NCBI GenBank assembly: GCA_034189655.1
Contig: JAXHUE010000010.1
Location: 1 to 56,653 of the forward strand
DNA length: 56,653 nt
Source of the DNA: JAXHUE01 sp034189655
GTDB lineage: Bacteria > Chloroflexota > Dehalococcoidia > E44-bin15
Direction of reading: 5' to 3'
In this document: positions 1 to 9,357 of the stretch, piece by piece
Position numbering within the stretch: the first letter of the stretch is position 1
Layout of the letters: every line of letters begins with the position of its first letter
Translations under genes and position numbers: made by a program
Notes under the pieces: generated by a model
What the model saw: only the letters and a program-made list of their open reading frames with translations
Told to the model about the DNA's origin: nothing
The model's database searches: none

Positions 1-850
<850 letters not shown>

Positions 851-900
851 TTGGTCTCCTCCTCGCTATAGATGTACTCGCGGTGCCCGCGAGCATGAGC

Positions 901-1491
901 TCATGTTATGGAGGCATCCCCCGGCGGTGAGTCGCCCTCTTCCGCCCCTGCGCCCTCTCCCCCCCTGCCCACCTTCACCATGGTGGGACGGATGACCCTG
1001 TCGTGGAGCCGATAGCCCTTCTGTAGCTCCTCGACCACCATCCCCTCCTCGCCCTCCTCGTGCATCACCGCCTCGTGCAGGTTGGGGTCGAAGGGCTGGC
1101 CCTGGGCCTCTATCTCGTCCAGTCCCGCCGCCTCGAGGGCCGACCGCAGCTTGCGGTATATGAGCCTGATACCCTCCACCCACGTTAAGCCGGCGAGCCG
1201 CGCCGAGACGTTGTCCAGCGCCCGCTCCAGGTCGTCGAGCACGGGGAGCAGGTTCAAGATGAGCATGGCGTTGCCGAACTTGACGGTCTCTGCCTTCTCC
1301 TGCTCCACCCGCTTTTTGTAGTTTATCAGGTCTGCCTGTGCCCGTTGCCAGTTGGCCAGGTAGTCCTGCGCCCTCGCCCTCTCCTCGTCGAGGGCCCTCT
1401 GCAGCAACTCCACGCCCTCCGGCGTCTCTCCCTCACCCTGGGCCCCCGCGGGCACTTCCTCGATGTCTGGCCTCTCTTCGCCGTTGTCCAC
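901..1491 (-). CDS. grpE: GrpE, nucleotide exchange factor for DnaK
   Basis: This 196-residue protein has the GrpE layout: an acidic N-terminus, a long coiled coil (about residues 30-80, with the motif RAQADLINYKKRVEQEK) and a C-terminal beta domain containing PFDPNLHEAVM. GrpE releases ADP from DnaK and resets the chaperone cycle. The start is GTG at 1491, 30 bp after the hrcA stop, with GGGTGG just upstream; no ATG is available in frame, so GTG is the likely start. It sits between hrcA and dnaK in the CIRCE-controlled operon. The C-terminal tail is unusually rich in Gly and Glu. Confidence 0.95.
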   Translation of the reverse strand: MDNGEERPDIEEVPAGAQGEGETPEGVELLQRALDEERARAQDYLANWQRAQADLINYKKRVEQEKAETVKFGNAMLILNLLPVLDDLERALDNVSARLAGLTWVEGIRLIYRKLRSALEAAGLDEIEAQGQPFDPNLHEAVMHEEGEEGMVVEELQKGYRLHDRVIRPTMVKVGRGGEGAGAEEGDSPPGDASIT

Positions 1492-1521
1492 TATGACACC
1501 ACCCAGTCCGGTAAATCTGTC

Positions 1522-2541
1522 CTATGTATAGAGCTCGGCGACGAGGTTGCTCATCACGGAGCCGATGTAGCCCACCGCCGAGATCGCCCTCTCGTATGGC
1601 ATACGGGTGGGCCCCAGCACCCCCAGGACGCCGTCGACCTCGTCGGGGACTCCGTACCTGGCGATCACGACGCTGCACTCCCGCATGGCATCGTCCCTGT
1701 TCTCTGAGCCGATGATGACCTGTACCCCGCGCTCGGCGAGCTCCACGGGGATGATATCCTTCACCAGCCTGCGGTGCTCCAGCGCCTCCATGAAGCCCGC
1801 CACCTTGTCGCCGCTGGCGAACTCTGGCTGGGTGACGATGTGGTGCACCCCCTGTACCAGCGGCTCCTCGTAGCGCTGCCGGTCCTCCTCGTCCATGAGA
1901 TGGACAACGATGTCCCTCACCTGGCTCTCGAGGGGGGACAGCGCCACGGTGTGAGCGATGATCTGTGGCTTGGTCATGTCCTTGAAACCATCGTTGAGCC
2001 TGCCGCAGATGGCGGAGAGCCCATCCTGGGAGATGGCCTCGTCGAAGGCGACGAGCTGCTGCCTGATCCTGGTCTCCTTGAGCAGCAGGATGAGCAGCGC
2101 CACGAAGTCCTGAACGGCCACCATGTCGAGGTGCCGAAACCGGGACGCCACCGGCTTGGCCGAGGTGACGATGGCCACGTTATGCACCATGCGAGAGAGC
2201 AGCACGGCCGCCAGGCGCGTCCACTGCTCCAGCTCCCTCTCCACCTGGTGAAACAGGTGGGATATCATGAGCTGCTCGGCCACCGGGACGCCGTGCTCCC
2301 GTATCAGTGCCTCCACGTAGTAGCGATAGCCCTTGTCGGTGGGGATGCCGCCCCCAGAGATATGACGCCTCTGGATGTAGCCCTCCTCCTCCAGGCGGGC
2401 CATGTCGTTGCGGATGGTGGCGGAGCTCACCCCCAGGCCGTACCTCTTCGCTATCTCCTCCGAGCCTATCGAGCTGGCCCGGGAGACATACTCAGAGACT
2501 ATGATGCGTAGTACGTTCTCTTTCCTCTCTGAGAGCTCCAT
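1522..2541 (-). CDS. hrcA: Heat-inducible transcription repressor HrcA
   Basis: The 339-residue product has an N-terminal winged helix-turn-helix (GVSSATIRNDMARLEEEGYIQ) and the HrcA-specific HISGGGIPTDKGYRYYV segment, followed by the GAF-like dimerisation region. HrcA binds CIRCE and represses class I heat-shock genes. The frame is open further upstream to 2583, but that start would lie inside the promoter and CIRCE. ATG 2541 begins with the family-typical MELSERKENVL and has GGGGACGG seven bases upstream, so it is preferred. First gene of hrcA-grpE-dnaK, so it represses its own operon. Confidence 0.95.
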   Translation of the reverse strand: MELSERKENVLRIIVSEYVSRASSIGSEEIAKRYGLGVSSATIRNDMARLEEEGYIQRRHISGGGIPTDKGYRYYVEALIREHGVPVAEQLMISHLFHQVERELEQWTRLAAVLLSRMVHNVAIVTSAKPVASRFRHLDMVAVQDFVALLILLLKETRIRQQLVAFDEAISQDGLSAICGRLNDGFKDMTKPQIIAHTVALSPLESQVRDIVVHLMDEEDRQRYEEPLVQGVHHIVTQPEFASGDKVAGFMEALEHRRLVKDIIPVELAERGVQVIIGSENRDDAMRECSVVIARYGVPDEVDGVLGVLGPTRMPYERAISAVGYIGSVMSNLVAELYT

Positions 2542-2552
2542 CGCCGTCCCCG

Positions 2553-2579
2553 TTAGCACTCTCGAAGCGAGAGTGCTAA
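2553..2579 (-). promoter_or_regulatory. CIRCE operator (HrcA binding site)
   Basis: A perfect inverted repeat, TTAGCACTC with a 9-base spacer and then GAGTGCTAA, matches the CIRCE consensus at every arm position. It lies between the hrcA -10 box (2583-2588) and the hrcA start at 2541, covering the predicted transcription start. That is the classic position for blocking initiation and for acting in the 5' leader. Confidence 0.97.
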
Positions 2580-2582
2580 TCA

Positions 2583-2612
2583 ATATTAACGCCCCGCCCT
2601 TCCCGTTGTCAA
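2583..2612 (-). promoter_or_regulatory. Promoter of hrcA-grpE-dnaK
   Basis: Minus-strand TTGACA at 2607-2612 and TAATAT at 2583-2588, separated by 18 bp, form a near-consensus sigma-A promoter. The predicted start (about 2576) falls inside CIRCE. Its -35 box lies only 4 bp from the -35 box of the divergent fabH promoter. Confidence 0.8.
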
Positions 2613-2616
2613 GAGG

Positions 2617-2646
2617 TTGACCTCTATCGTCCCGCTCTGCTATACT
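2617..2646 (+). promoter_or_regulatory. Promoter of fabH
   Basis: TTGACC at 2617-2622 and TATACT at 2641-2646 with 18 bp between them; the -10 is preceded by TGC (extended -10). The predicted start is near 2653, which rules out translation from the ATG-like codon at 2617 and supports the GTG start at 2689. Confidence 0.75.
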
Positions 2647-2688
2647 CTCGTCAGGTACCAGCGCACAGCTCGAAGGGATAGGACGTTA

Positions 2689-3669
2689 GTGCACGCTCGT
2701 ATAACGGGGTGGGGCAAATACCTGCCCGAGAGAATACTCACCAACAGCGACCTGGAGAAGATGGTCGATACCTCGGACGAGTGGATCCTCTCCCGCTCCG
2801 GGATCAGGGAGCGGCGGATGGCCAGCGATGAAGAGGCCGCCTCTACCCTGGCCGCGGAGGCGGGTCGGCGGGCCCTTGAGGTGGCCGGCCTCTCGGCCGA
2901 CGAGCTCGACCTCATCATCGTGGGCACCAACAGCCCCGACAAGATAAACCCGGCCTCGGCCTTCCTGGTGCAGAACGCCCTGGGCGCATCGAAGGCCGCT
3001 GCCTTCGACGTGGTCGCCGGCTGCTGCGGTTTCCTCTGCGCGCTCTCGGTGGCCTACCAGTTCGTCCAGAACGGCTCCTACCGGAACGTACTCGTCGCCG
3101 GCAGCGAGGTGCTCACCCGGCTCATCAACTGGGAGGACCGCACTACCTGCGTGCTCTTCGGCGACGGCGCCGGCGCCGTCGTGGTCCAGGCCAACGAGTC
3201 GGCCACCGACCTGCTCAGCTTCGTCATGGGGGCCAACGGCGCGGGTGCCCACGTGCTCTACATACCGGGGCCCTGCGACCGCCTGGCCGACGCGCCCGAA
3301 GACCGGAGGTACTACGTCATAATGGAGGGCAGGGAGGTCTTCAAGTTCGCCGTCACCACCATGCCCGAGGCCTCCCGCCAGGCAGTGCAGGCGGCCGGGC
3401 TCGAGATATCGGACATCGACCTCTTCATCCCCCACCAGGCCAACACCCGCATCATCGACTCGTCGGCAAAGGGACTGGGTATCTCCGCGGACAAGGTATT
3501 CGTCAACGTCGACCGCTACGGCAATCTCTCCGCGGCCTCCTGCGCGGTGGCCCTGTGCGAGGCCGTGGAGATGGGCAGGCTTACGCCGGGTGACCTGGTC
3601 GTGCTCGTCGCATTCGGTGCCGGCCTCTCGTGGGCGGCCTTGGTCTTGCGCTGGCAGCCAGGCACTTAA
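2689..3669 (+). CDS. fabH: 3-oxoacyl-ACP synthase III (KAS III)
   Basis: This 326-residue thiolase-fold enzyme carries the complete KAS III triad: nucleophile Cys112 in DVVAGCCGF, His in IPHQANTRI and Asn in DRYGNLSAAS. KAS III condenses a primer acyl-CoA with malonyl-ACP to start fatty acid synthesis. The start GTG 2689 (product begins V-H-A-R-I-T-G) has AGGACG upstream and gives the usual family length; the longer frame would begin within the promoter. bioY follows 32 bp later. No other fab gene is in the window, so a role in another CoA-thioester condensation cannot be excluded. Confidence 0.9.
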   Translation: MHARITGWGKYLPERILTNSDLEKMVDTSDEWILSRSGIRERRMASDEEAASTLAAEAGRRALEVAGLSADELDLIIVGTNSPDKINPASAFLVQNALGASKAAAFDVVAGCCGFLCALSVAYQFVQNGSYRNVLVAGSEVLTRLINWEDRTTCVLFGDGAGAVVVQANESATDLLSFVMGANGAGAHVLYIPGPCDRLADAPEDRRYYVIMEGREVFKFAVTTMPEASRQAVQAAGLEISDIDLFIPHQANTRIIDSSAKGLGISADKVFVNVDRYGNLSAASCAVALCEAVEMGRLTPGDLVVLVAFGAGLSWAALVLRWQPGT

Positions 3670-3701
3670 ACACAAGTGAGGGATCAAACAAGGAGGATAC
3701 T

Positions 3702-4283
3702 ATGCAGCCACAGGCAAGGGCCATCACCATGGTGGACGCCCTCTTTCCCAATGCCACCCTGCTCCGCAATGTCCTGCTCGTCCTCTCTTTTAGCGCCCTG
3801 ACGGCGCTCTCCGCCCAGATAGCCTTCTTCATCGGCCCGGTCCCCATCACCGGCCAGACCTTCGCCGTGCTGCTGGCCGGGGCGCTGCTCGGCGCAAGGC
3901 GCGGCGCACTCAGCCAGATCACCTACCTGGCTGCAGGGGCCATGGGCGCACCCATCCTCGCCGGCTGGCACGGAGGCCTCCCCTACATGATGGGCCCCAC
4001 CGGCGGCTACCTCATCGGGTTCGTCGCTGCCGCCTTCGTGGTGGGTCTCCTCGCCGAGCGAGGCTGGGACCGCCGCGTCTGGACCACCGCCGCCGCCATG
4101 CTCATCGGCAGCATCGCCATCTACGCGTGCGGCCTGCTCTGGCTGACCCGCTTCGTCGGGGGCGGCTCGGTGCTCTCCGTGGGGCTGTACCCCTTCGTCA
4201 TAGGGGACATCGCCAAGCTCGTCCTGGCATCGGTCTTGCTGCCCGGTGGCTGGGCGCTCTTGAAGCGGCTACAGCCTCTCTAG
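3702..4283 (+). CDS. bioY: BioY, substrate-binding membrane subunit of a biotin ECF transporter
   Basis: A 193-residue integral membrane protein with about six hydrophobic segments and the BioY signatures GPVPITGQTFAVLLAGALLG and MGPTGGYLIGF. BioY binds biotin with high affinity and works alone or with the shared EcfA/EcfT module. The start ATG 3702 has a perfect AGGAGG at 3691-3696. It is 32 bp after fabH and probably co-transcribed with it, linking biotin supply with fatty acid synthesis. No ATPase or EcfT gene is adjacent. Confidence 0.92.
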   Translation: MQPQARAITMVDALFPNATLLRNVLLVLSFSALTALSAQIAFFIGPVPITGQTFAVLLAGALLGARRGALSQITYLAAGAMGAPILAGWHGGLPYMMGPTGGYLIGFVAAAFVVGLLAERGWDRRVWTTAAAMLIGSIAIYACGLLWLTRFVGGGSVLSVGLYPFVIGDIAKLVLASVLLPGGWALLKRLQPL

Positions 4284-4428
4284 CGGCGGGGCTTACCTTA
4301 CAGAGGCCATCGCGGGGAAAAAGGGGCACAGAGGGCAGGGCTAGCCTGCCCTCCACGCGGGGCGCGGGTGCGGCCGCGGGCCCAGGGGCATCCAGGTGAC
4401 ATAATACATTGCGGCAGCTCTTGAAGAT

Positions 4429-5067
4429 ATGGAGATAACGTGGCTCGGTCACTCCTGCTTTCGCGTCAAGGGGAAGGAGACCACCCTGGTCACCGACCCC
4501 TACGATGAAAGCATCGGCTACCCCATGACCAGGCCCAAGGCGAACATCTGCACCTCGAGCCATGCCCACCCCGGGCACGGCGCCCTCGACTCCGTAGCCG
4601 GCGAGCCGCGCCTGGTGCACGGCCCCGGAGAGTACGAGATAGCGGGCATATTCATCACCGGCATCGGCACCTTCCACGACGCCGAGGGCGGCAGGGTGCG
4701 GGGCAAGAACACCGCCTACCTCATCGAGATGGAAGAGGTCACGCTGTGCCACCTGGGCGACCTGGGCCACGTGCCCACGGCGGAGCAGGTGGAGGAGTTG
4801 AGCAGCACCGACGTGCTGTTCATACCTGTGGGCGGGGTCTCTACCATAGATGCCGCCGTCGCCGCCGAGGTGGTGCGACTGCTCCAGCCCCGCATCGTCA
4901 TCCCCATGCACTACAAGACCGAGGCGCTGCGCTTCGAGCTGGAGCCCATAGACCGCTTCTTGAAAGAGATGGGGATAAAGGAGGCCCTGGCACAGCCCAG
5001 GACATCGGTGACCAAGAGCGGCCTCCCCGAAGAGGCCCAGGTCGTCCTGCTGGACTACCGGGCTTAA
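4429..5067 (+). CDS. Metallo-beta-lactamase-fold hydrolase (UlaG-like)
   Basis: A 212-residue protein with the UlaG-like opening ITWLGHSCFRVKG, a Zn-site region SSHAHPGHGAL near residue 43, an LCHLGDLGH strand and IVIPMHYKT near the C-terminus. These are typical of cytosolic metal-dependent hydrolases often annotated as 'Zn-dependent hydrolase of the beta-lactamase fold'. The usual HxHxDH motif reads HAHPGH, so the metal-binding Asp is replaced by Gly, which may change or abolish hydrolysis. Substrate unknown. The ribosome-binding site is weak; the start is the only one that keeps the conserved N-terminus. Confidence 0.75.
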   Translation: MEITWLGHSCFRVKGKETTLVTDPYDESIGYPMTRPKANICTSSHAHPGHGALDSVAGEPRLVHGPGEYEIAGIFITGIGTFHDAEGGRVRGKNTAYLIEMEEVTLCHLGDLGHVPTAEQVEELSSTDVLFIPVGGVSTIDAAVAAEVVRLLQPRIVIPMHYKTEALRFELEPIDRFLKEMGIKEALAQPRTSVTKSGLPEEAQVVLLDYRA

Positions 5068-5174
5068 ATCGGGCCCTGCCCCCAGGCGATAGGGGCACCA
5101 CTTCTCATCCAGGAGGGCCGGGCGCAGGGGGTACACGCCTTCCCGTTTCGGGCCCGGCCAGGCAAAGACAAAAG

Positions 5175-5208
5175 AGAGCGCCCCGATGGTTCTCCGTCGG
5201 GGCGCTCT
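5175..5208 (-). terminator. Terminator after the first large surface protein
   Basis: A 12-bp perfect stem (AGAGCGCCCCGA / TCGGGGCGCTCT) with a 10-base loop. On the minus strand it is followed by CTTTTGTCTTT, 15 bp after the stop of the gene ending at 5223. It could also stop plus-strand transcription coming from 4429-5067. Confidence 0.85.
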
Positions 5209-5222
5209 TCGATTCTCCTCAC

Positions 5223-8200
5223 CTAGAAGCGGGCAGGAGGCTGGCCCGGCCTACCTCGCCACATCAGGATGATGACCGCGATGACGGCTCCGGCGAGCAG
5301 GGTGCCGATGGCGATGAGGGCCCACACCCACGCCGGTGTGCCCGGCGGGGGCTCCTCAACAGGCTCCACCATGACGGTGAAGGTCCCCACGTCGCTCCAC
5401 GGCGACTGGGTGCCCACGCCTATGGCGCGCACCCGCCAGTAGTAGGTCTGCCCCCAGTTCAAGGGCACCACGCACTGGTAAGACTCGTACGGCCCCAGTG
5501 CGTTGTCGCCGGTCTTGTCGAGGCCGGGTACCAGGTCACCGGACTCGAAGTCGGAGTCGGTGGCCACCTGGAACTCGTAGTTTATGGTGTCCACCAGGCC
5601 GCTCCACTCGAACACCGGCTGCCGCGAGACGTTGATGGCCCCCGCGGCCGGGCTCTCCAGCGTGGGACGGGCCACTCCCGGCCCCAGCGACGTGGTGAAC
5701 GACCAGCCGTCAGACCAGGCACTGGCCAGAGGGTCTATTACCCTCACCCGCCAGAAGAAGGTGGTGCCCGGCCACAGATTGATGGACTGCACCGTGCCCT
5801 CGGTGGCGCCGCTCGAGGCCGCTATCACCGTGGTGAAGTCCCCATCGAGGGCGATCTCGTACTCGTACCAGTCGGCGGAGGTGATGTCCTCCCACGAGAG
5901 CACTACCCGCGCCAGGTCCTGCGCCTCGATGATGGTGCCGGCGCTCGAGCCATCCGCCGGGGAGACCAGCGTGACCTTGGCCGACAGGGTGTCCTCGAAG
6001 ATGAGCAGGAGCGACACCAGGGCATCGTTGTCCCAGACCGGCATCACCAGGATGTTGGAGCCCTCCACCGCCTGGGTCTGCCAGGGGAAGAGGTCCTGCC
6101 CCTGGTGGGGCAGCCGCTGGTCCATGATCTCCCAGAAGATGTCGCCGCGCTCAAGCTCGGTGGGATTCACGGTGCGGAATATGCCACCGGTGTGCTGGCC
6201 TGCGTCTGCCCACCACCCGGTGACGTACAGTGTGCCGTCGGTGGCGCACACCAGCCCGGTGACATCTATCTCTGAGAAGTCGACATCGACGTCACTGGGG
6301 TCGAGGATCTCGTCCCACACGGAGCTGGCCTCGATATCGAAGCGCCACACGTTGCCGGTGCCATCGTCGACGGCACCGGTGCCGTCGATGTCGTCCAGGT
6401 AGCGTCCGCCGCCGGAGAACACGCCGGCGTAGACGATCTCGTTGACATCGTAGTCGGTGTCGAGGTCCACCAGCAGCCAGGAGCCCTGGGCGCCGGGGAT
6501 GGAGGGCCCCACCTGCTCCACGGTGACGCCGTCGTCGTCGGAGAGGTAGACCTTGCCCTCGTCGGTGCCCACCAGGATGTCGCTGCCCACCTCTATAGAG
6601 GTGACGGCGACCGCACCCGGTATCTCGCTGTCGTCGGGCTTCTGCCAGCTATCCCCCATGTTCTCGGTGCGCCACAGCACGCCGTTGTTGTCCCCCAGCA
6701 GCATGCTGGTATAGCTCAGCATCTCCAGGGACATGATCCTGTTGGCGTCGGCGGGCCCGGCGATGCGCCACATGAACGTGGTACCGCCGTTATCTGACTC
6801 TATCATGGTGGTGGTATCTGGCTGGTTCCACGGGAAGAGCAGTATGCCCGGGTCACCAGGCCAGCCGTCGGCGACCTCTACCCCGTCGAAGTAGAGGAAG
6901 GGCTCGCCCAGGCCCGGTGCACCGCTTAATGAGTAGCTGTAGGTGCGCTCCCACCTGCTGCCGCCGTCGGCGGTCTGCCACAGGCTGGCGTCGATGACAG
7001 CGCCCTCGTCGGAGCCCTGGCCGACGAAGAACAGCGTCTGGTCGCTGGAGTAGCTGGGCGAGGCGTCGCTGTAGCTCACCACCTGGTCACCCTGGACGTC
7101 CACCAGCCCCCGCTGGTTCCAGTAGTAGCCCAGGGGGGTGAGGCCGGTGGCGGAGAAGGCGCTGTCTACACCGCGGGTGCCGCAGTAGGCGCCGCTCCCC
7201 TGGATGACGTAGGCCTCTACCAGGCCGAAGCCCATGACATCGGTGCCGTAGAGGCTGGTGAGGCCCCACTCCGAGCCGGTGGGCCGCTTGCTCGACGGGT
7301 ACCACAGTGCGCCGCTGTCGTCGGTGTAGTGCACGGTGGCCGCCTGGTAGCCGCCGATGCCTATGAGGTCCAAGACCTCGGTACCGGCGATGATGGAGGC
7401 GGCATTGGTGGTGCCCGATACCGCTATCTGCCAGATGTTGGTCTCGGTGTAGTTGGTGCCCACGGCGCCGCCCACGTTCAGGTCCACGGCGTTCGTCGCG
7501 AAGCCGGCGTTGCTGGGCGTGGCCTTGTAGACGTCGCCCAGGAAGGGCCACAGGTCGAAGTCGGCGGGGTCGTTGGAGCAGATGCCCACGTACACCGAGT
7601 TGAGCCCGCCGAGGACCGAGGACGCGTAGTCGGAGCCGGCCCCGATGCTGGCCCGGTAGGTGTTGTTTAAGTCGATGCCGTCCTGGTCCTTGAAGTACAC
7701 GATGCCCCGGTTATCGCCGAAGTCGTTATCGCTCAGCTGGGTGGCGAGGGCGGTGAAGCCCAGGCCGTCCGCATCGCAGCCCACCGCGGTGATGACCTCC
7801 TCCGCTGCGTAGTTGAGCAGCGCCACATCAAGCACGTTCACGTCGCCATCGCCCCAGTCGGCTATCTGGTCCTCTATGTTACGCTCGTCCCAGAACGTGG
7901 TGTAGCGGTAGACGTCGGGGTCGCTGGGGCCGCCGGCCACGCACCAGGGGTCTATCACGTCGGTCACCGCGGGCCCGTTGGTGGTGTCCCAGGCCACCAC
8001 TCGCTCCTCGTCGCTCCACCACGTGCCCACTGCCACCACCAGGCTATCGTTCTCGTCGAGGGCCACGTCCATCGAGGTGATGGTATCGGTGCCATCGTCG
8101 CCCACCGTCCCCGGGACCGCCTCCAGCATGTCCCAGGTGACGCCGCGGTCGCGCGAGATGTACACGAAGTACTTGGTGGTCACATAGACGGTATCGGTGT

Positions 8201-8972
8201 CCTCCCAGTCCGGGGCCACCACGATGTCAACGATGGGGCTGAAGTCCTGGTCCAGGTTCTGCCCGGTGTGGAAGTCGCTGGCCCACACGTACTCTGCGAA
8301 GGCGGTGCAGTCCTGGTCGCGTATCTTGGCCATTGGGTTTGCCCACGAGTAGCCATCGTCGGTGGAGCGGAACAGGTAGTTGTTATACGCCCGCAGGCCG
8401 TCGGTGAAGGTGCCCACGTCCTCCTCGGTGAGGTCATAGGTCCCCATCACCACGCCGGCGCCGTAGCCCAGCACCTCGATCTCGCCGTCGGTGGCATCGC
8501 TGGCACCGGCATCGACGGCGATATCCTCGATGTCGAGCACGCCGGTATCAGGAGCGAGGTCTACCTCTATGATGGTACACATCTCGGTGTCTTCTGGCAC
8601 GGTCACCTCGACGGTGTTGCCGGTGTTGTCGTCCTGGTCAGTGTAGGTTATGTCCACCACCAGGTCGCCGTCCTCGATATCGTCGGTGACGTGCACTACT
8701 ATGGCGGTGGGCTCCATGCTCACCGCAGCGAAGTGGGTATCGCCGTTGGGAGACATGGCGATAGGGCCGACATCGCTATCGGTGAAGATGACGTAGTCGC
8801 CGGCACGTCCCGGCTCCGGTATGTTCACCTCGGTCCACTCCAGCAGTCCTGGGCTCGCGGAGGCCTTGCTGGGTGCTATGCCGGCCGAACCCAGGCCCGC
8901 TACCAGCGCCAGTGCCAGCACCACTGCGGCTATCCTGGGCATGATCCTGCTCATAGTGTTGTCCTTTGCCAT
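5223..8972 (-). CDS. Large secreted Asp-box (BNR) propeller / FnIII protein with C-terminal membrane anchor, paralogue 1
   Basis: A 1249-residue exported protein. It has an N-terminal signal peptide (hydrophobic VVLALALVAGLGSAG, cleavage likely after ASA), then a long region with many Asp-box motifs of the type S-x-D-x-G-x-x-W (TDDGYSW, SRDRGVTW, TADGGSRW, TENMGDSW) typical of sortilin/BNR beta-propellers. Two FnIII-like domains (about 1010-1200) follow, each holding the sequence FFWRVRV or YYWRVRA. The end is PPGTPAWVW, one membrane helix and a basic tail. It is strongly acidic and nearly lysine-free. Start at 8972 has GGAGG eight bases upstream; an ATG at 8987 is possible. Sister gene at 9358-12858. 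Function unknown; a cell-envelope structural role is inferred. Confidence 0.85.
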   Translation of the reverse strand: MAKDNTMSRIMPRIAAVVLALALVAGLGSAGIAPSKASASPGLLEWTEVNIPEPGRAGDYVIFTDSDVGPIAMSPNGDTHFAAVSMEPTAIVVHVTDDIEDGDLVVDITYTDQDDNTGNTVEVTVPEDTEMCTIIEVDLAPDTGVLDIEDIAVDAGASDATDGEIEVLGYGAGVVMGTYDLTEEDVGTFTDGLRAYNNYLFRSTDDGYSWANPMAKIRDQDCTAFAEYVWASDFHTGQNLDQDFSPIVDIVVAPDWEDTDTVYVTTKYFVYISRDRGVTWDMLEAVPGTVGDDGTDTITSMDVALDENDSLVVAVGTWWSDEERVVAWDTTNGPAVTDVIDPWCVAGGPSDPDVYRYTTFWDERNIEDQIADWGDGDVNVLDVALLNYAAEEVITAVGCDADGLGFTALATQLSDNDFGDNRGIVYFKDQDGIDLNNTYRASIGAGSDYASSVLGGLNSVYVGICSNDPADFDLWPFLGDVYKATPSNAGFATNAVDLNVGGAVGTNYTETNIWQIAVSGTTNAASIIAGTEVLDLIGIGGYQAATVHYTDDSGALWYPSSKRPTGSEWGLTSLYGTDVMGFGLVEAYVIQGSGAYCGTRGVDSAFSATGLTPLGYYWNQRGLVDVQGDQVVSYSDASPSYSSDQTLFFVGQGSDEGAVIDASLWQTADGGSRWERTYSYSLSGAPGLGEPFLYFDGVEVADGWPGDPGILLFPWNQPDTTTMIESDNGGTTFMWRIAGPADANRIMSLEMLSYTSMLLGDNNGVLWRTENMGDSWQKPDDSEIPGAVAVTSIEVGSDILVGTDEGKVYLSDDDGVTVEQVGPSIPGAQGSWLLVDLDTDYDVNEIVYAGVFSGGGRYLDDIDGTGAVDDGTGNVWRFDIEASSVWDEILDPSDVDVDFSEIDVTGLVCATDGTLYVTGWWADAGQHTGGIFRTVNPTELERGDIFWEIMDQRLPHQGQDLFPWQTQAVEGSNILVMPVWDNDALVSLLLIFEDTLSAKVTLVSPADGSSAGTIIEAQDLARVVLSWEDITSADWYEYEIALDGDFTTVIAASSGATEGTVQSINLWPGTTFFWRVRVIDPLASAWSDGWSFTTSLGPGVARPTLESPAAGAINVSRQPVFEWSGLVDTINYEFQVATDSDFESGDLVPGLDKTGDNALGPYESYQCVVPLNWGQTYYWRVRAIGVGTQSPWSDVGTFTVMVEPVEEPPPGTPAWVWALIAIGTLLAGAVIAVIILMWRGRPGQPPARF

Positions 8973-9126
8973 GAGGAATGCCTCCATCCCTTGCGTATTA
9001 CAACCGCACGCGGTGGCCTACGCCACTTCCTGCGGCCTTCACGTCGATTTAAAGCTCGTGCCCGAGCCTCCTACATCGGAGACCTCCTTCCTTCGTCGAG
9101 CCCAAGACTACGGGGTCAATTCGCTA

Positions 9127-9155
9127 TGTGTAACACATCTGGAGAGATATGTCAA
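9127..9155 (-). promoter_or_regulatory. Putative promoter of surface protein 1; rest of the 8973-9357 gap
   Basis: Minus-strand TTGACA at 9150-9155 and TACACA at 9127-9132, 17 bp apart, leaving a leader of about 150 nt before 8972. Upstream (9173-9230) is markedly A/T-rich, as an UP element would be, and holds further possible -10/-35 pairs. No gene was seen in 8973-9297. Confidence 0.55.
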
Positions 9156-9302
9156 GCCCTTTTCGGGTCAAAAAGCATAAAGGAATGCTAAAATACTATA
9201 GAAAAATATCAAAAAGGTAATGAGTGGCGGTGTCCAACTGCCCTGGGGGCCACCTGGGGCGGGGATGTGTGTGCTGCCTGCCACCTCGGGCAGCGTGAAA
9301 AA

Positions 9303-9332
9303 AGATGCCCCCCGATCGCTCGGGGGGCATCT
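9303..9332 (-). terminator. Terminator after surface protein 2
   Basis: A 13-bp perfect stem (AGATGCCCCCCGA / TCGGGGGGCATCT) with a TCGC loop, followed on the minus strand by six T residues. It lies 26 bp beyond the stop of the gene ending at 9358 and isolates it from the next surface-protein gene. Confidence 0.93.
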
Positions 9333-9357
9333 AAGGTCTACCTAAGGGGTAGCTGGT

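Noticed and set aside
2617..2688. Longer fabH start
   Set aside because: It begins in the -35 box of the fabH promoter; the mRNA would start downstream of it.
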